DNA of 64,000 nucleotides, from contig CAXTAY010000014.1 in NCBI GenBank assembly GCA_964242335.1, forward strand, positions 1 through 64,000, in the 5' to 3' direction. Below the pieces are notes generated by a model, which did no database searches, was not told the origin of the DNA, and saw only the letters and a list, made by a program, of their open reading frames with translations. A program made the translations under genes and the position numbers. This stretch comes from Lichenicoccus sp964242335 (lineage in GTDB: Bacteria; Pseudomonadota; Alphaproteobacteria; Acetobacterales; Acetobacteraceae). Numbering within the stretch: the first letter of the stretch is position 1; each line of letters starts with the position of its first letter. Of this stretch, positions 32,055-41,877 are shown piece by piece.

Positions 32055-33083
32055 ATGCAGATCGGCGTAGTTGGCCTCGGCCGCATGGGCGGCAACATCT
32101 CCGTGCGGCTGTCGCGGCACGGGCACGAGGTCGTGCTCTACGACCATGACCCGGCGGTGGTCTCGAAGGTGCAGGGGCGGGCGGAACACAGCCGCCCGGC
32201 GGGCGGTCTCGAGGACATGGTGGCCAAGCTCTCGGCACCGAAGGTGGTCTGGGTGATGCTGCCCGCCGGCGCCATCACCGAGCAGGCGGTGGAGACGTTG
32301 AGCGCCGTGATGTCCGAGGGCGACATCATCATCGACGGCGGCAACAGCTTCTACAAGGACGACATCCGCCGGGCCCGGAAGCTGCGCGAGAAGGGCATAC
32401 ACTACGTCGATGTCGGCACCTCGGGCGGTGTCTGGGGGCTGGAGCGCGGCTACTGCATGATGATCGGTGGCTCCAAGCAGGCCTTCGAGCAGATCGACCC
32501 GATCCTCGCGGCACTGGCGCCGGGACCCGGCGACGTCGAGCGCACGCCCGGGCGCGACGGCTCGCTCGACCCGCGCGCCGAGCAGGGCTACCTGCATTGC
32601 GGTCCCGCGGGCTCCGGGCACTTCGTCAAGATGGTGCATAACGGCATCGAGTACGGCCTGATGGAGGCGCTCGCCGAGGGCTTCGACGTCATGCGCAACA
32701 AGAGCTCGCACGACCTTCCCGAGGAGGAGCGCTTCGAGCTGAACATGGCCGACATCGCCGAGGTCTGGCGTCGCGGCAGCGTGGTGTCGTCGTGGCTGCT
32801 CGATCTGTGCGCCTCGGCGCTGGCGAAGAACGTGAGCCTGTCGGACTATACCGGCCAGGTCGCGGACTCCGGCGAGGGACGCTGGACCATCGAGGCGGCG
32901 ATCGAGGAGGCGGTGCCGGTGCCGGTGCTGACCGCGGCCCTGTTCACCCGCTTCCGCAGCCGCACCGACAACAACTACGGCGAGAAGCTGCTGTCGGCGA
33001 TGCGCTTCCAGTTCGGCGGCCATATCGAGCAGCATCTGACGGAGAAGAAGCACGGCGGCGAGGTGTCGGAGGTCAAGGGCTGA
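32055..33083 (+). CDS. gnd: 6-Phosphogluconate dehydrogenase, decarboxylating (short form)
   Basis: 342 residues from the ATG at 32055, which has GGAGAG just upstream. The N-terminal motif GVVGLGRMGGNISVRLSRHG, the signature IIDGGNSFYKDD, GTSGGVWGLERGYCMMIGG and the catalytic segment HFVKMVHNGIEYGLMEA are present. At about 340 residues it belongs to the short GndA/YqeC-like class rather than the 470-residue class; short enzymes often prefer NAD. It makes ribulose-5-phosphate and CO2. A longer reading frame from 32016 adds 13 unlikely residues. zwf starts three bases after its stop. Confidence 0.95.
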   Translation: MQIGVVGLGRMGGNISVRLSRHGHEVVLYDHDPAVVSKVQGRAEHSRPAGGLEDMVAKLSAPKVVWVMLPAGAITEQAVETLSAVMSEGDIIIDGGNSFYKDDIRRARKLREKGIHYVDVGTSGGVWGLERGYCMMIGGSKQAFEQIDPILAALAPGPGDVERTPGRDGSLDPRAEQGYLHCGPAGSGHFVKMVHNGIEYGLMEALAEGFDVMRNKSSHDLPEEERFELNMADIAEVWRRGSVVSSWLLDLCASALAKNVSLSDYTGQVADSGEGRWTIEAAIEEAVPVPVLTAALFTRFRSRTDNNYGEKLLSAMRFQFGGHIEQHLTEKKHGGEVSEVKG

Positions 33084-33086
33084 GGC

Positions 33087-34628
33087 ATGGATGCGCGCAC
33101 CGACGCCCTGCACGAGCTGGAACCGGACGACGACGATACCGGGCGGCCGACGCGCAGCCCATCCTGCCGCATGGTCATCTTCGGCGGCGGCGGCGACCTG
33201 ACGCGTCGGCTGCTGATGCCGGCGATCTACAACCTGGCCTGCGGCGGGCTGCTGGACGACAGCTTCTCGATCGTCGCCGTCGATTGGGCCGAACTGACGA
33301 CGGAGGCGCTGCGGGCGCAGCTCGACAGCACCATGCGCGAGTTCGTGGCACTGCGCAAAGCCAGTGCCGCGACCCTGCAGGAAGAGGCCTGGGCCTGGCT
33401 GAACCAGCGCGTCACCTACCTGCGCGGCAGCTTCGACGATCCGCAGACCTACCAGCAGCTCGCGGCGAGCTGCGGCCCCGGCAACTGCGTGTTCTACCTC
33501 GCGGTGGCGGCACGCTTCTTCGGCACCATCGTCTCGCAGCTCGACGCGGCCGGGCTGACCCGGGAGACCGAGCAGAGCTTCCGGCGCGTGGTGGTGGAGA
33601 AGCCGTTCGGCTCCGACCTCGCCTCGGCGCGGGCGCTGAACGTCAAGCTGGCGGCGTCGCTGGCGGAGAGCCAGATCTACCGGATCGACCACTACCTGGG
33701 CAAGGAGACGGTGCAGAACATCCTGGCGCTGCGCTTCTCCAACGGCTTCTTCNNNNNNNNNNNNNNNNNGAACCGGCAGAACATCGACCACGTGCAGATC
33801 ACCGCGGCCGAGACGGTGGGGGTGGAGAAGCGCGGGCGCTTCTACGAGGGCACCGGGGCGCTGCGCGACATGGTGCCGAACCACATCATGCAGCTGCTGG
33901 CGATGGTGGCGATGGAGGCGCCGACCTCGTTCGATGCCGACGCGGTGCGCGACGAGAAGTCCAAGGTGCTGGCGGCGATCCATCAGCTGGACGGACGCGA
34001 CGCCGTGCGCGGCCAGTACATCGCCGGCATGATCGCAGGAAGGCCCTATCCCGGCTATCGCGAGGAGCCGGACGTCGCACCGGATTCCAGCACCGAGACC
34101 TTCACCGCGCTGAAGCTCAACATCGACAACTGGCGCTGGGCCGGGGTGCCGTTCTACCTGCGCACCGGCAAGCGGCTGACCCAGCGCAAGACCGAGATCG
34201 CGGTGCATTTCAAGCAGGCGCCGTACGCGCTGTTCCGCGACACGCCGGTGGACAAGCTCACGCCCAACATCATGGTGCTGCAGATCCAGCCCAGCGAAGG
34301 CGTGACGATGCAGTTCTCGGCCAAGATGCCTGGCCCCGTGGTCAAGCTGGGCGGCGTGCGGATGAAGTTCGACTACGCCGACTGGTTCCAGGAAGGGCCC
34401 AGCACCGGCTACGAGACGCTGATCTATGACTGCCTGATCGGCGACGCGACCCTGTTCCAGCGCGCCGACAACATCGAGGCAGGCTGGCGGGTGGTGCAGC
34501 CGGCACTCGATGCCTGGGGTGCGGGACTCGGCGAGCTGTGCTTCTACGCCGCCGGCCGCCCCGGGCCGGAGGAGGCGGACGCGCTGCTGACTCGCGACGG
34601 CAGGCACTGGCTGAGGCTGACCGCATGA
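33087..34628 (+). CDS. zwf: Glucose-6-phosphate 1-dehydrogenase (contains an assembly gap)
   Basis: 513 codons as written, including six that are wholly or partly N. GGGGDLTRRLLMPAIYNL binds the coenzyme, and the active-site signature is RIDHYLGKETVQN. The C-terminal domain is complete (KMPGPVVKLGGVRMKFDYAD). The enzyme makes 6-phosphogluconolactone and NAD(P)H, the entry step of the oxidative pathway. The reading frame continues across the 17-N gap at 33753-33769. Relatives usually have four residues, glutamate-proline-hydrophobic-tryptophan, between the flanking sequences, so the gap is probably six bases too long. The gene lies between gnd and the first HAD gene, overlapping the latter by four bases. 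Confidence 0.95.
   Translation: MDARTDALHELEPDDDDTGRPTRSPSCRMVIFGGGGDLTRRLLMPAIYNLACGGLLDDSFSIVAVDWAELTTEALRAQLDSTMREFVALRKASAATLQEEAWAWLNQRVTYLRGSFDDPQTYQQLAASCGPGNCVFYLAVAARFFGTIVSQLDAAGLTRETEQSFRRVVVEKPFGSDLASARALNVKLAASLAESQIYRIDHYLGKETVQNILALRFSNGFFXXXXXXNRQNIDHVQITAAETVGVEKRGRFYEGTGALRDMVPNHIMQLLAMVAMEAPTSFDADAVRDEKSKVLAAIHQLDGRDAVRGQYIAGMIAGRPYPGYREEPDVAPDSSTETFTALKLNIDNWRWAGVPFYLRTGKRLTQRKTEIAVHFKQAPYALFRDTPVDKLTPNIMVLQIQPSEGVTMQFSAKMPGPVVKLGGVRMKFDYADWFQEGPSTGYETLIYDCLIGDATLFQRADNIEAGWRVVQPALDAWGAGLGELCFYAAGRPGPEEADALLTRDGRHWLRLTA
33753..33769. other. Assembly gap of 17 N inside zwf
   Basis: Seventeen N separate NGFF from NRQNIDHVQIT in the zwf reading frame. The trailing G of the sixth unresolved codon would fit a tryptophan codon, as expected in this family. 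Confidence 1.
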
Positions 34629-35521
34629 CCGGGCTGTACACCCCCACCCTGAACCCTGAACGCCATGACGCCAGCGCGCGGATCCGCCTGCTGGTGTCCG
34701 ACATCGACGGCACCCTGGTGACCAGCACCAAGCAGGTGACGCCGCGCGCGCTGGCGGCGGTGCATCGGCTGCGCGAGGCCTCCGTCCAGCTCGCCCTGGT
34801 CAGCAGCCGCCCGGCGCGCGGGATGGACATGTTCATCGCCCCGCTCGGCCTCGACACGCCGCGCGCGGGGCTGAACGGCGGCGAGATCCTGGCCCCCGAC
34901 GGCACGGTGCTGGCGCAGCTGGCACTCGACGCCGACGTGGCGCGCCGGGTGGTGGAGGCGCTCGGCGAGCACGGGGTCGAGCCCTGGGTGTTCGCCGGCG
35001 GCGACTGGCTGGTGCTGGACGGGCCGGGGCGCCAGGCCGGTGGTGCCTATGTCGAGAAGGAGCGGCGCGCGGTGGGGATCGAGCCGATCGTGGTGCCGAG
35101 CTTCGAGGGCCACTACCACCGGATCGGCAAGATCATGGGATCGACCGCCGACTACCACCTGCTGGAGCGGGTGGAGATCAACCTGCAGACCATGCTCGGC
35201 GACCGGGTCAACGCGCATCGCTCGCAGGCCTACTACCTCGACGTGACCCATCCCGACGCCAACAAGGGGAACGCAGCACTGCGCCTGGCGGAGCTGCTCG
35301 GCGTGCCCGCGGACGAGATGGCCTGCATCGGCGACATGGGCAACGACATCGCCATGCTCGACGTCGCCGGGCTCGCGATCGCGATGGGCAACGGGACCGC
35401 GGAAGTGCAGGCGGCGGCGCACTACGTGACCGACAGCAACGAGCAGGAGGGCTGGGCGCTGGCGGTCGAGCAGCTGCTGCTGCCGCGCAGCCGGGCTGCC
35501 GAAGCGGGAGCGGGACGATGA
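34625..35521 (+). CDS. HAD-superfamily sugar phosphatase-like protein 1 (Cof type)
   Basis: 298 residues from the ATG overlapping the zwf stop (ATGA, 34625-34628). The Cof-type HAD-IIB motifs are complete: motif I LLVSDIDGTLVTSTKQVT, motif II Ser in LALVSSRPARGM, and motifs III/IV in NKGNAALRLAELLG and CIGDMGNDIAMLDVAG. The large C2B cap domain lies between. Enzymes of this class dephosphorylate sugar phosphates, phospholipid heads or flavin nucleotides. Position inside the pentose-phosphate operon points to a sugar phosphate. The next gene is a related copy. Confidence 0.88.
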   Translation: MTGLYTPTLNPERHDASARIRLLVSDIDGTLVTSTKQVTPRALAAVHRLREASVQLALVSSRPARGMDMFIAPLGLDTPRAGLNGGEILAPDGTVLAQLALDADVARRVVEALGEHGVEPWVFAGGDWLVLDGPGRQAGGAYVEKERRAVGIEPIVVPSFEGHYHRIGKIMGSTADYHLLERVEINLQTMLGDRVNAHRSQAYYLDVTHPDANKGNAALRLAELLGVPADEMACIGDMGNDIAMLDVAGLAIAMGNGTAEVQAAAHYVTDSNEQEGWALAVEQLLLPRSRAAEAGAGR

Positions 35522-36342
35522 GCGCAGAACCGATCGCGCTGGTGCTGGCGGATGTCGACGGCACGCTGGTGACCAAGGAGAAGCTCCTGACCGAGCGCGC
35601 GATCCGCGCGGTGCAGGCGCTGCGGCAGCGCGGGATACGCTTCGCGATCACCAGCGGCCGGCCGCCCAAGGGCATGGAGATGGTCATCGCGCCGCTCGAG
35701 ATCAGCGAGCCGATCGCCGGCTTCAACGGCGGGATGTTCGTCCAGCCCGACCTGTCGATCATCGAGGCGAGGACGCTGCCGCGCGAGGTGGCGGAGAGGA
35801 CGGTAGCGCTGCTGCGCGAGCACAAGGTGGATGTCTGGGTGTACAGCGGCGAGGACTGGCTGGTGCCCGAAGCCAAGGGTCCGCACGTGGGGCGCGAGGA
35901 GTGGACGGTGAAGTTCCCGCCCAAGGTCGCGGCCGATTTCGGCGCCGCACTGGACGCGGCGGTCAAGATCGTCGGTGTCAGCGACGATCTCGACCTGATG
36001 GTGCGGTGCGAGAAGGAGGTGCAGGCGGCACTCGGCGACAGCGCCTCGGCGGCGCGCTCGCAGCCGTACTACATCGACGTGACCCACCCGCACGCCAACA
36101 AGGGCGACGTGCTGCAGTGGCTGTCGCAGCGGCTGGGCATCGCGACGAGCGCGATCGCGACCCTGGGCGACCAGCCCAACGACGTGCTGATGTTCCGGCG
36201 CGGCGGCCTGTCGATCGCGATGGGCCAGGCCAGCGACGAGGTGAAGGCAGCCGCGACCTACGTCAGCGCCTCGTCCGAGGAGGAGGGCTTCGCCAAGGGC
36301 ATCGAGCGGTTCGTGCTGGGCGACGAGGGAGTGGCGCTATGA
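35518..36342 (+). CDS. HAD-superfamily sugar phosphatase-like protein 2 (Cof type)
   Basis: 274 residues, paralogous in layout to the preceding gene. Motif I is VLADVDGTLVTKEKLLT, motif II FAITSGRPPKGMEM, the motif III lysine lies in ANKGDVLQWLS, and motif IV is TLGDQPNDVLMFRRG. The motif IV sequence differs from the usual GDxxND-I-xML, but both aspartates remain. It overlaps both neighbours by ATGA. Two adjacent, diverged phosphatase-like genes between zwf and pgl suggest different sugar-phosphate substrates, or one enzyme and one sensor. The substrate is unknown. Confidence 0.87.
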   Translation: MSAEPIALVLADVDGTLVTKEKLLTERAIRAVQALRQRGIRFAITSGRPPKGMEMVIAPLEISEPIAGFNGGMFVQPDLSIIEARTLPREVAERTVALLREHKVDVWVYSGEDWLVPEAKGPHVGREEWTVKFPPKVAADFGAALDAAVKIVGVSDDLDLMVRCEKEVQAALGDSASAARSQPYYIDVTHPHANKGDVLQWLSQRLGIATSAIATLGDQPNDVLMFRRGGLSIAMGQASDEVKAAATYVSASSEEEGFAKGIERFVLGDEGVAL

Positions 36343-37070
36343 CCGGGGTCGGAGGCGGCGAGGTCTGGGTGCTGCCGGATGCCGAGGCGCTGGCGCAGCG
36401 GGCGGCGGCCTGGCTGACGGAGCGGGCGCTGGCGCATCGGGGCGTGTTCAGCATCGCGCTCTCCGGCGGCTCCACGCCGAAGCGGCTGTACGAGATCCTC
36501 GCGAGCGCCGCCTTCAGGGACCGGTTTCCCTGGTCGCGCACCGCGCTGTTCTTCGGCGACGAGCGCTTCGTGCCGCCCGACGACGAGGCGAGCAACTACA
36601 ACATGGTCAACCGCGCGCTGCTGTCGCAGGTCGAGGTGCCGTCCGAGCAAGTGCACCGGATGCCGACCGAGGGTGATCCCGACGCGGCGGCGCGCGCCTA
36701 CCAGCGCGACCTGTGCGCCGCCTACGGCAGCGACCGCCTGGAGCCGGGACGTCCGCTGTTCGACGTGGTGCTGCTCGGGCTGGGCGAGAACGGGCACACC
36801 GCCTCGCTGTTTCCCGGCACCCCGGTGCTGGAGGAGCGCCAGGCCTGGGTCGGCAGCTGCACCCCGCACGACGCGCCGCACCAGCGGCTGACCCTGACCT
36901 ATCCGGCGATCGCCAGCAGCGCCACCGTGCTGTTCCTGGTGGCGGGTGCCGGCAAGCGGGAGGCGCTGGCGAAGGTGCGGGCCGGCGACCCGGCGCAGCC
37001 GGCGTCGCACATCAGCACCGAGGGCACGCTGATCTGGGGCCTGGACGAAGCGGCGACGGCCAGTGACTGA
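36339..37070 (+). CDS. pgl: 6-Phosphogluconolactonase
   Basis: 243 residues. The start overlaps the HAD gene stop (ATGA). Family signatures are FSIALSGGSTPKRLYEIL, the metal/phosphate loop ALFFGDERFVPPDDEASNYN and VLLGLGENGHTASLFPGTPV. It hydrolyses 6-phosphogluconolactone from Zwf to 6-phosphogluconate for Gnd. The much longer reading frame starting at 35901 is a shadow of the upstream gene. The rpiA start lies inside its last three codons. Confidence 0.94.
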   Translation: MTGVGGGEVWVLPDAEALAQRAAAWLTERALAHRGVFSIALSGGSTPKRLYEILASAAFRDRFPWSRTALFFGDERFVPPDDEASNYNMVNRALLSQVEVPSEQVHRMPTEGDPDAAARAYQRDLCAAYGSDRLEPGRPLFDVVLLGLGENGHTASLFPGTPVLEERQAWVGSCTPHDAPHQRLTLTYPAIASSATVLFLVAGAGKREALAKVRAGDPAQPASHISTEGTLIWGLDEAATASD

Positions 37071-37767
37071 TCCGGAGGCGGCTGATCCGGCGACGCTGAA
37101 GCGCCAGGTCGGCGAGCGGGCGGCCTCGCTGGTCGAGGAGGGCATGGTGGTGGGGCTCGGCACCGGCTCGACCGCCGCCTTCGTCATCGACGCACTCGGC
37201 CGCCGCTGGTCGGAGGGGCTGCGCTTCGTGGCGATCGCCACCTCCGAGCGCAGCGCCGCGCAGGCAGCGGGACTGGGCATCGCGCTCTCCGGCTTCGCCG
37301 CGCACGGCGAGATCGACCTCACCATCGACGGCGCAGACGAGATCGAGCGCGGCACGCTCAACCTGATCAAGGGGCTGGGCGGCGCGCTGCTGCGCGAGAA
37401 GATCGTGGCGGCGGCGAGCCGGCGGCTGGTGATCATCGCCGACGACCGCAAGATGGTCGAGCATCTGGGCGAGCATACGCCGGTGCCGGTGGAGGTGACG
37501 CCGTTCGGCTGGGAGATCGCGGCCGCGCGCCTCGGCCGGATCGGCGGCCGGGTGGCGCCGCGGCGCGACGCCGGCGGATCGCTGTTCGTCACCGACGGCG
37601 GCAACATGATCCTGGACTGCCATTTCGGCGTGATCGGGGACCCGGCATCGCTCGAACGGCGGATCGGCGAGATCGTCGGCGTGATCGAGAGCGGGCTGTT
37701 CATCGGGCGCGCCGCGCTGGCCCTGGTCGGGAGCACGCACGGCATCGTGCAGTACGAGCCGGCATGA
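37063..37767 (+). CDS. rpiA: Ribose-5-phosphate isomerase A
   Basis: 234 residues starting at a GTG that overlaps the end of pgl by eight bases. Key motifs are MVVGLGTGSTAAFVIDALG (phosphate loop), DLTIDGADEIERG (catalytic Asp region), IKGLGGALLREKIVAAAS and TDGGNMILDC. It interconverts ribulose-5-phosphate and ribose-5-phosphate, linking the oxidative part to Tkt and Tal. The length is typical for RpiA. Confidence 0.95.
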   Translation: MTDPEAADPATLKRQVGERAASLVEEGMVVGLGTGSTAAFVIDALGRRWSEGLRFVAIATSERSAAQAAGLGIALSGFAAHGEIDLTIDGADEIERGTLNLIKGLGGALLREKIVAAASRRLVIIADDRKMVEHLGEHTPVPVEVTPFGWEIAAARLGRIGGRVAPRRDAGGSLFVTDGGNMILDCHFGVIGDPASLERRIGEIVGVIESGLFIGRAALALVGSTHGIVQYEPA

Positions 37768-38297
37768 GCGACCTCATCAAGCCGCGCGTGCTGGTGGTGA
37801 TGGGCGTGTCCGGCTCCGGCAAGAGCAGCGTCGCCGAGATCCTGCGCGACCGGCTCGGCTGGGCGTTCCAGGAGGGCGACCAGCTGCACTCGAAGGAGAA
37901 CGTGGCGAAGATGTCGGCGGGCATCCCGCTGACCGACGAGGATCGCGAGCCTTGGCTCGATAGCTGCGCGCGATGGATCCGCGCCCGCATCGATGCCGGG
38001 CAGGGCGGCCTGCTGACCTGCTCGGCGCTGAAGCATGCCTATCGCCGGCGTCTCGGCGAAGGCAATCCGGGCCTGTGGTTCCTGTACCTCAAGGTGTCAG
38101 AGGAGGTGCTGCAGGAACGGCTGGCGCAGCGGCGCGGCCACTACATGCCGGCGTCGCTGCTGAGCAGTCAGCTGCGCACGCTGGAGGTGCCGACGGACGA
38201 CGAGCCGGCGATGATCGTGCCGGTGGAGCGCACGGTCGAGGAGACGGTCGCCGACGTGATCGCCGACCTCAGGCGGCTGGACGCGTCGGAGGCCTGA
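37764..38297 (+). CDS. gntK: Gluconokinase
   Basis: A 177-residue thermoresistant-type gluconokinase (GntK/IdnK). The Walker A motif MGVSGSGKSSVAEIL is at residues 13-27. The substrate segment FQEGDQLHSKENVAKMSAG and LLTCSALKHAYRRRL match the family. It phosphorylates gluconate to 6-phosphogluconate, feeding Gnd; acetic acid bacteria make gluconate abundantly from glucose. It overlaps rpiA in an ATGA and is the last clear sugar-pathway gene of the operon. Confidence 0.95.
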   Translation: MSDLIKPRVLVVMGVSGSGKSSVAEILRDRLGWAFQEGDQLHSKENVAKMSAGIPLTDEDREPWLDSCARWIRARIDAGQGGLLTCSALKHAYRRRLGEGNPGLWFLYLKVSEEVLQERLAQRRGHYMPASLLSSQLRTLEVPTDDEPAMIVPVERTVEETVADVIADLRRLDASEA

Positions 38298-38303
38298 GCC
38301 TCG

Positions 38304-38807
38304 ATGGCGGACGCGACGGCGCACGCGACCCGGGTCTACGTCGATGCCGACGCCTGCCCGGTCAAGAACGAGATCTACCGCGTGGCGGAACGCTACCGGG
38401 TGCAGGTGCTGGTGGTCTCGAACAGCCTGATCGCGGTGCCGGTCTCTCCGCTGGTCGAGCGCGTGGTGGTGGAGAGCGGACCGGACGTGGCGGACGGGTG
38501 GATCGCCGACCGCGCCCGGCCGGGCGACGTGGTGATCACCGCCGACGTGCCGCTGGCGGCGCGCTGCGTCAAGGCCGGTGCCGCGGTGCTGGCGCCGACC
38601 GGCCGGCTGTTCGACGAGTCCGCGATCGGCATGGCGCTGGCGACGCGCAACCTGATGGACGACCTGCGCTCCGCCGGGCAGGTGACCGGCGGCCCGAGGC
38701 CGTTCACCGCCAAGGACCGCTCGGCGTTCCTCGCCGCCCTCGACCTCGCGATCAACCGAGCGCGACGCGGGCCGGCGCCCGTGCTGCGACGGGTCGCTCC
38801 TTCCTGA
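38304..38807 (+). CDS. UPF0178 family protein (YaiI/YqxD)
   Basis: 167 residues with the family pattern VYVDADACPVKNEIYRVAER at the N-terminus, VVITADVPLAARCVKAGA in the middle and GGPRPFTAKDRSAFLAALD at the end. The fold is related to PIN-like nucleases, with conserved acidic residues, but no biochemical role is established. It starts six bases after gntK, so it may be transcribed with it. It is followed directly by a four-hairpin repeat that probably ends the transcript. Confidence 0.9.
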   Translation: MADATAHATRVYVDADACPVKNEIYRVAERYRVQVLVVSNSLIAVPVSPLVERVVVESGPDVADGWIADRARPGDVVITADVPLAARCVKAGAAVLAPTGRLFDESAIGMALATRNLMDDLRSAGQVTGGPRPFTAKDRSAFLAALDLAINRARRGPAPVLRRVAPS

Positions 38808-38813
38808 AGGCAG

Positions 38814-38920
38814 GCAAGGGCTTCGCCCTTGACCCACTGGGGCCGAGGGCCCCAGACCCCTAAACTGACGGATTTCAAAGGCTTCGCCTTTGATGGGGTT
38901 CAAGGGGCAAAGCCCCTTGC
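38814..38920. repeat. Composite four-hairpin intergenic repeat, copy A
   Basis: Four perfect or near-perfect stem-loops in order: AAGGGC-ttc-GCCCTT (38816-38830), CTGGGGCC-gag-GGCCCCAG (38837-38855), CAAAGGC-ttc-GCCTTTG (38876-38892) and CAAGGGGC-aaa-GCCCCTTG (38901-38919). It fills the gap between two convergent genes and probably acts as a bidirectional transcription barrier. Related copies lie at 59147 and 61021. Confidence 0.92.
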
Positions 38921-38924
38921 CTCG

Positions 38925-39922
<998 letters not shown>

Positions 39923-39926
<4 letters not shown>

Positions 39927-40882
39927 GCCGCGAGCACGCAGGCGATGTCCTGCGCGCCGCGCCGCAGCAGCGCCGGCCGCACCGCACAGGCATCGTGGGC
40001 GTGGGCGCAGCGCGGCTGGAACGGGCAGCCTTCCGGCCGCGCCGCGGGGCTCGGCGGTTGTCCCGGGATCGAGGGCAGGCGGGCCGGCCGCAGCCCGCGC
40101 AGCGGCGGGATCGAGGCCAGCAGCGCGCTGGTGTAGGGGTGGCCGGGGGCGGCGAAGATCGCCTCGGTCGGGCCGCGTTCGGCGACGGTGCCGGCGTACA
40201 GCACCAGCGTGCGGTCGCAGGTCTCGGCGACGACGCCCATGTCGTGGGTGATCAGCAGCACCGAGGAGCCGAAATCGCGCTTGAGGCCGCGCAGCAGCTC
40301 CAGGATCTGCGCCTGCACCGTCACGTCCAGCGCCGTGGTCGGCTCGTCGGCGATCAGCAGGGCGGGATTGCACGACAGCGCCATGGCGATCATCGCGCGC
40401 TGCCGCAGGCCGCCGGAGAGCTGGTGCGGATAGCGGTCGGCGGCGCGCCTCGGGTCGGGCACGCCCATCTGCTGCAGCAGGTCGACGGTGCGCGCGCGCG
40501 CACCGGCGTGGCTCAGGCGCTCGTGGGCGCGGATCTGCTCGTCGATCTGCCAGCCGATCGTGTGCACCGGGGTCAGGGCGGTCATCGGGTCCTGGAAGAT
40601 CATGGCGATCTCGCGGCCGCGCAGGCGGCGCAGCGCGCGCGGCGGCAGGCCGAGCAGCTCACGGCCGCGGAAGCGCACCGAGCCGGTGATCCGCGCGCCG
40701 GGCGCATCGATCAGGCCCATCACCGCGAGTGCGGTCATGCTCTTGCCCGATCCGGACTCGCCGACGATGCCGAGGATCTCGCGCTCGCCCACCGAGAAGC
40801 AGAGCCCCTCGACGATACGCACCATGCGGCCGCGGGCGCTGGGCAGGGCGATGGTCAGGTCGGTGATCTCGAGCAGGGACAT
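39923..40882 (-). CDS. Peptide/nickel-type ABC transporter ATP-binding protein (DppD/OppD)
   Basis: 319 residues. Walker A GESGSGKSMTALAVMG, signature LSGGLRQRAMIAMAL, Walker B LLIADEPTTALDVT and the switch histidine LLITHDMGVV are intact, as is the cysteine-bearing C-terminal segment CPFQPRCAHAHDAC. It is the partner of the DppF-like ATPase. It starts seven bases after the DppB-like permease gene. Confidence 0.94.
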
Positions 40883-40889
40883 GGCTCGC

Positions 40890-41864
40890 TCAGCGCCCGT
40901 CGCGGATGCGCGGGTCGAGGAACAGATAGAGGATGTCGACCAGCGCGTTCGCCAGCACGACGAAGAAGGCGGAGTACATCACGGTGGCCATGATCAGCGG
41001 CAGGTCGAGGTTGGACAGCGCCTGGTAGGTCAGCCGGCCCACTCCCTGCAGGCCGAACACCACCTCGGTGAGCAGCGCGCCGCCGCCGACCAGCTGCGCG
41101 AAATCGAGCCCGAACAGCGAGACGAAGGTGATCATCGAGGTGCGCAGGCCATGCCGGAACAGCACCCGGCTCGCCGACAGGCCCTTGGCCTGCGCGGTGC
41201 GCATGAAGTCCTCGCTGTAGGCGGCGACCAGGTCGGCGCGCAGCACCCGGCCGTAGATGCCGATGAACAGCACCGCGAGCGTGACCCACGGGATCACCAG
41301 CGCCTTGAACCAGCCCCACGGATCCTCGGTCAGCGGCACGTAGCCCAGCCCCGGCACCCAGGAGAACATCCAGGTGTCGTGCAGGCGGCTCTGGGTGACC
41401 AGGTTGATCACCTCGCCGAGCCAGAACACCGGCATCGAGATGCCGATCAGGCCCAGCATCATCAGGCCGCGGTCGATCCAGGAGCCGCGGGTGGCGGTGG
41501 CGAGCGTGCCCATGGCGACCGAGGCCAGCACCCAGACGATGGCGGCGCCGACAACCAGGGAGAGGGTGACGGGGGCCGCGCGTATCACCTCCGGCACCAC
41601 CCGCTCGCCGTGATCGACGAAGGAGGTGAGGTCGCGGCTGACGAACAGCTTGTCCATCATGCGCGCGTACTGCACCGGCAGCGACCGGTCGAAGCCGTAC
41701 TCGTGGCGAACCAGGGCGAGCGTCGCGGCCGAGGCGTTGCGTCCGGCGATGCGAGCGGTGGGGTCGGAGCCGGGGGTCGCGAAGAACACCGCGAACACCA
41801 GCACGCTGATGCCGAACAGCACGAAGACCGTCTGGCCGAGGCGACGCAGGAAGGCCGCCACCAT
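40890..41864 (-). CDS. ABC transporter permease (DppB/OppB type)
   Basis: A 324-residue inner-membrane permease. TM1 lies at about residues 9-29 (TVFVLFGISVLVFAVFFATP), and about six helices are expected in all. A long first periplasmic region precedes the EAA-like coupling loop around FMRTAQAKGLSASRVLFRHG. It forms the pore with the DppC-like permease and pairs with the two ATPases encoded downstream. The ATG at 41864 is 13 bases after the previous stop. Confidence 0.93.
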   Translation of the reverse strand: MVAAFLRRLGQTVFVLFGISVLVFAVFFATPGSDPTARIAGRNASAATLALVRHEYGFDRSLPVQYARMMDKLFVSRDLTSFVDHGERVVPEVIRAAPVTLSLVVGAAIVWVLASVAMGTLATATRGSWIDRGLMMLGLIGISMPVFWLGEVINLVTQSRLHDTWMFSWVPGLGYVPLTEDPWGWFKALVIPWVTLAVLFIGIYGRVLRADLVAAYSEDFMRTAQAKGLSASRVLFRHGLRTSMITFVSLFGLDFAQLVGGGALLTEVVFGLQGVGRLTYQALSNLDLPLIMATVMYSAFFVVLANALVDILYLFLDPRIRDGR

Positions 41865-41877
41865 CAGGCGCGCACCA

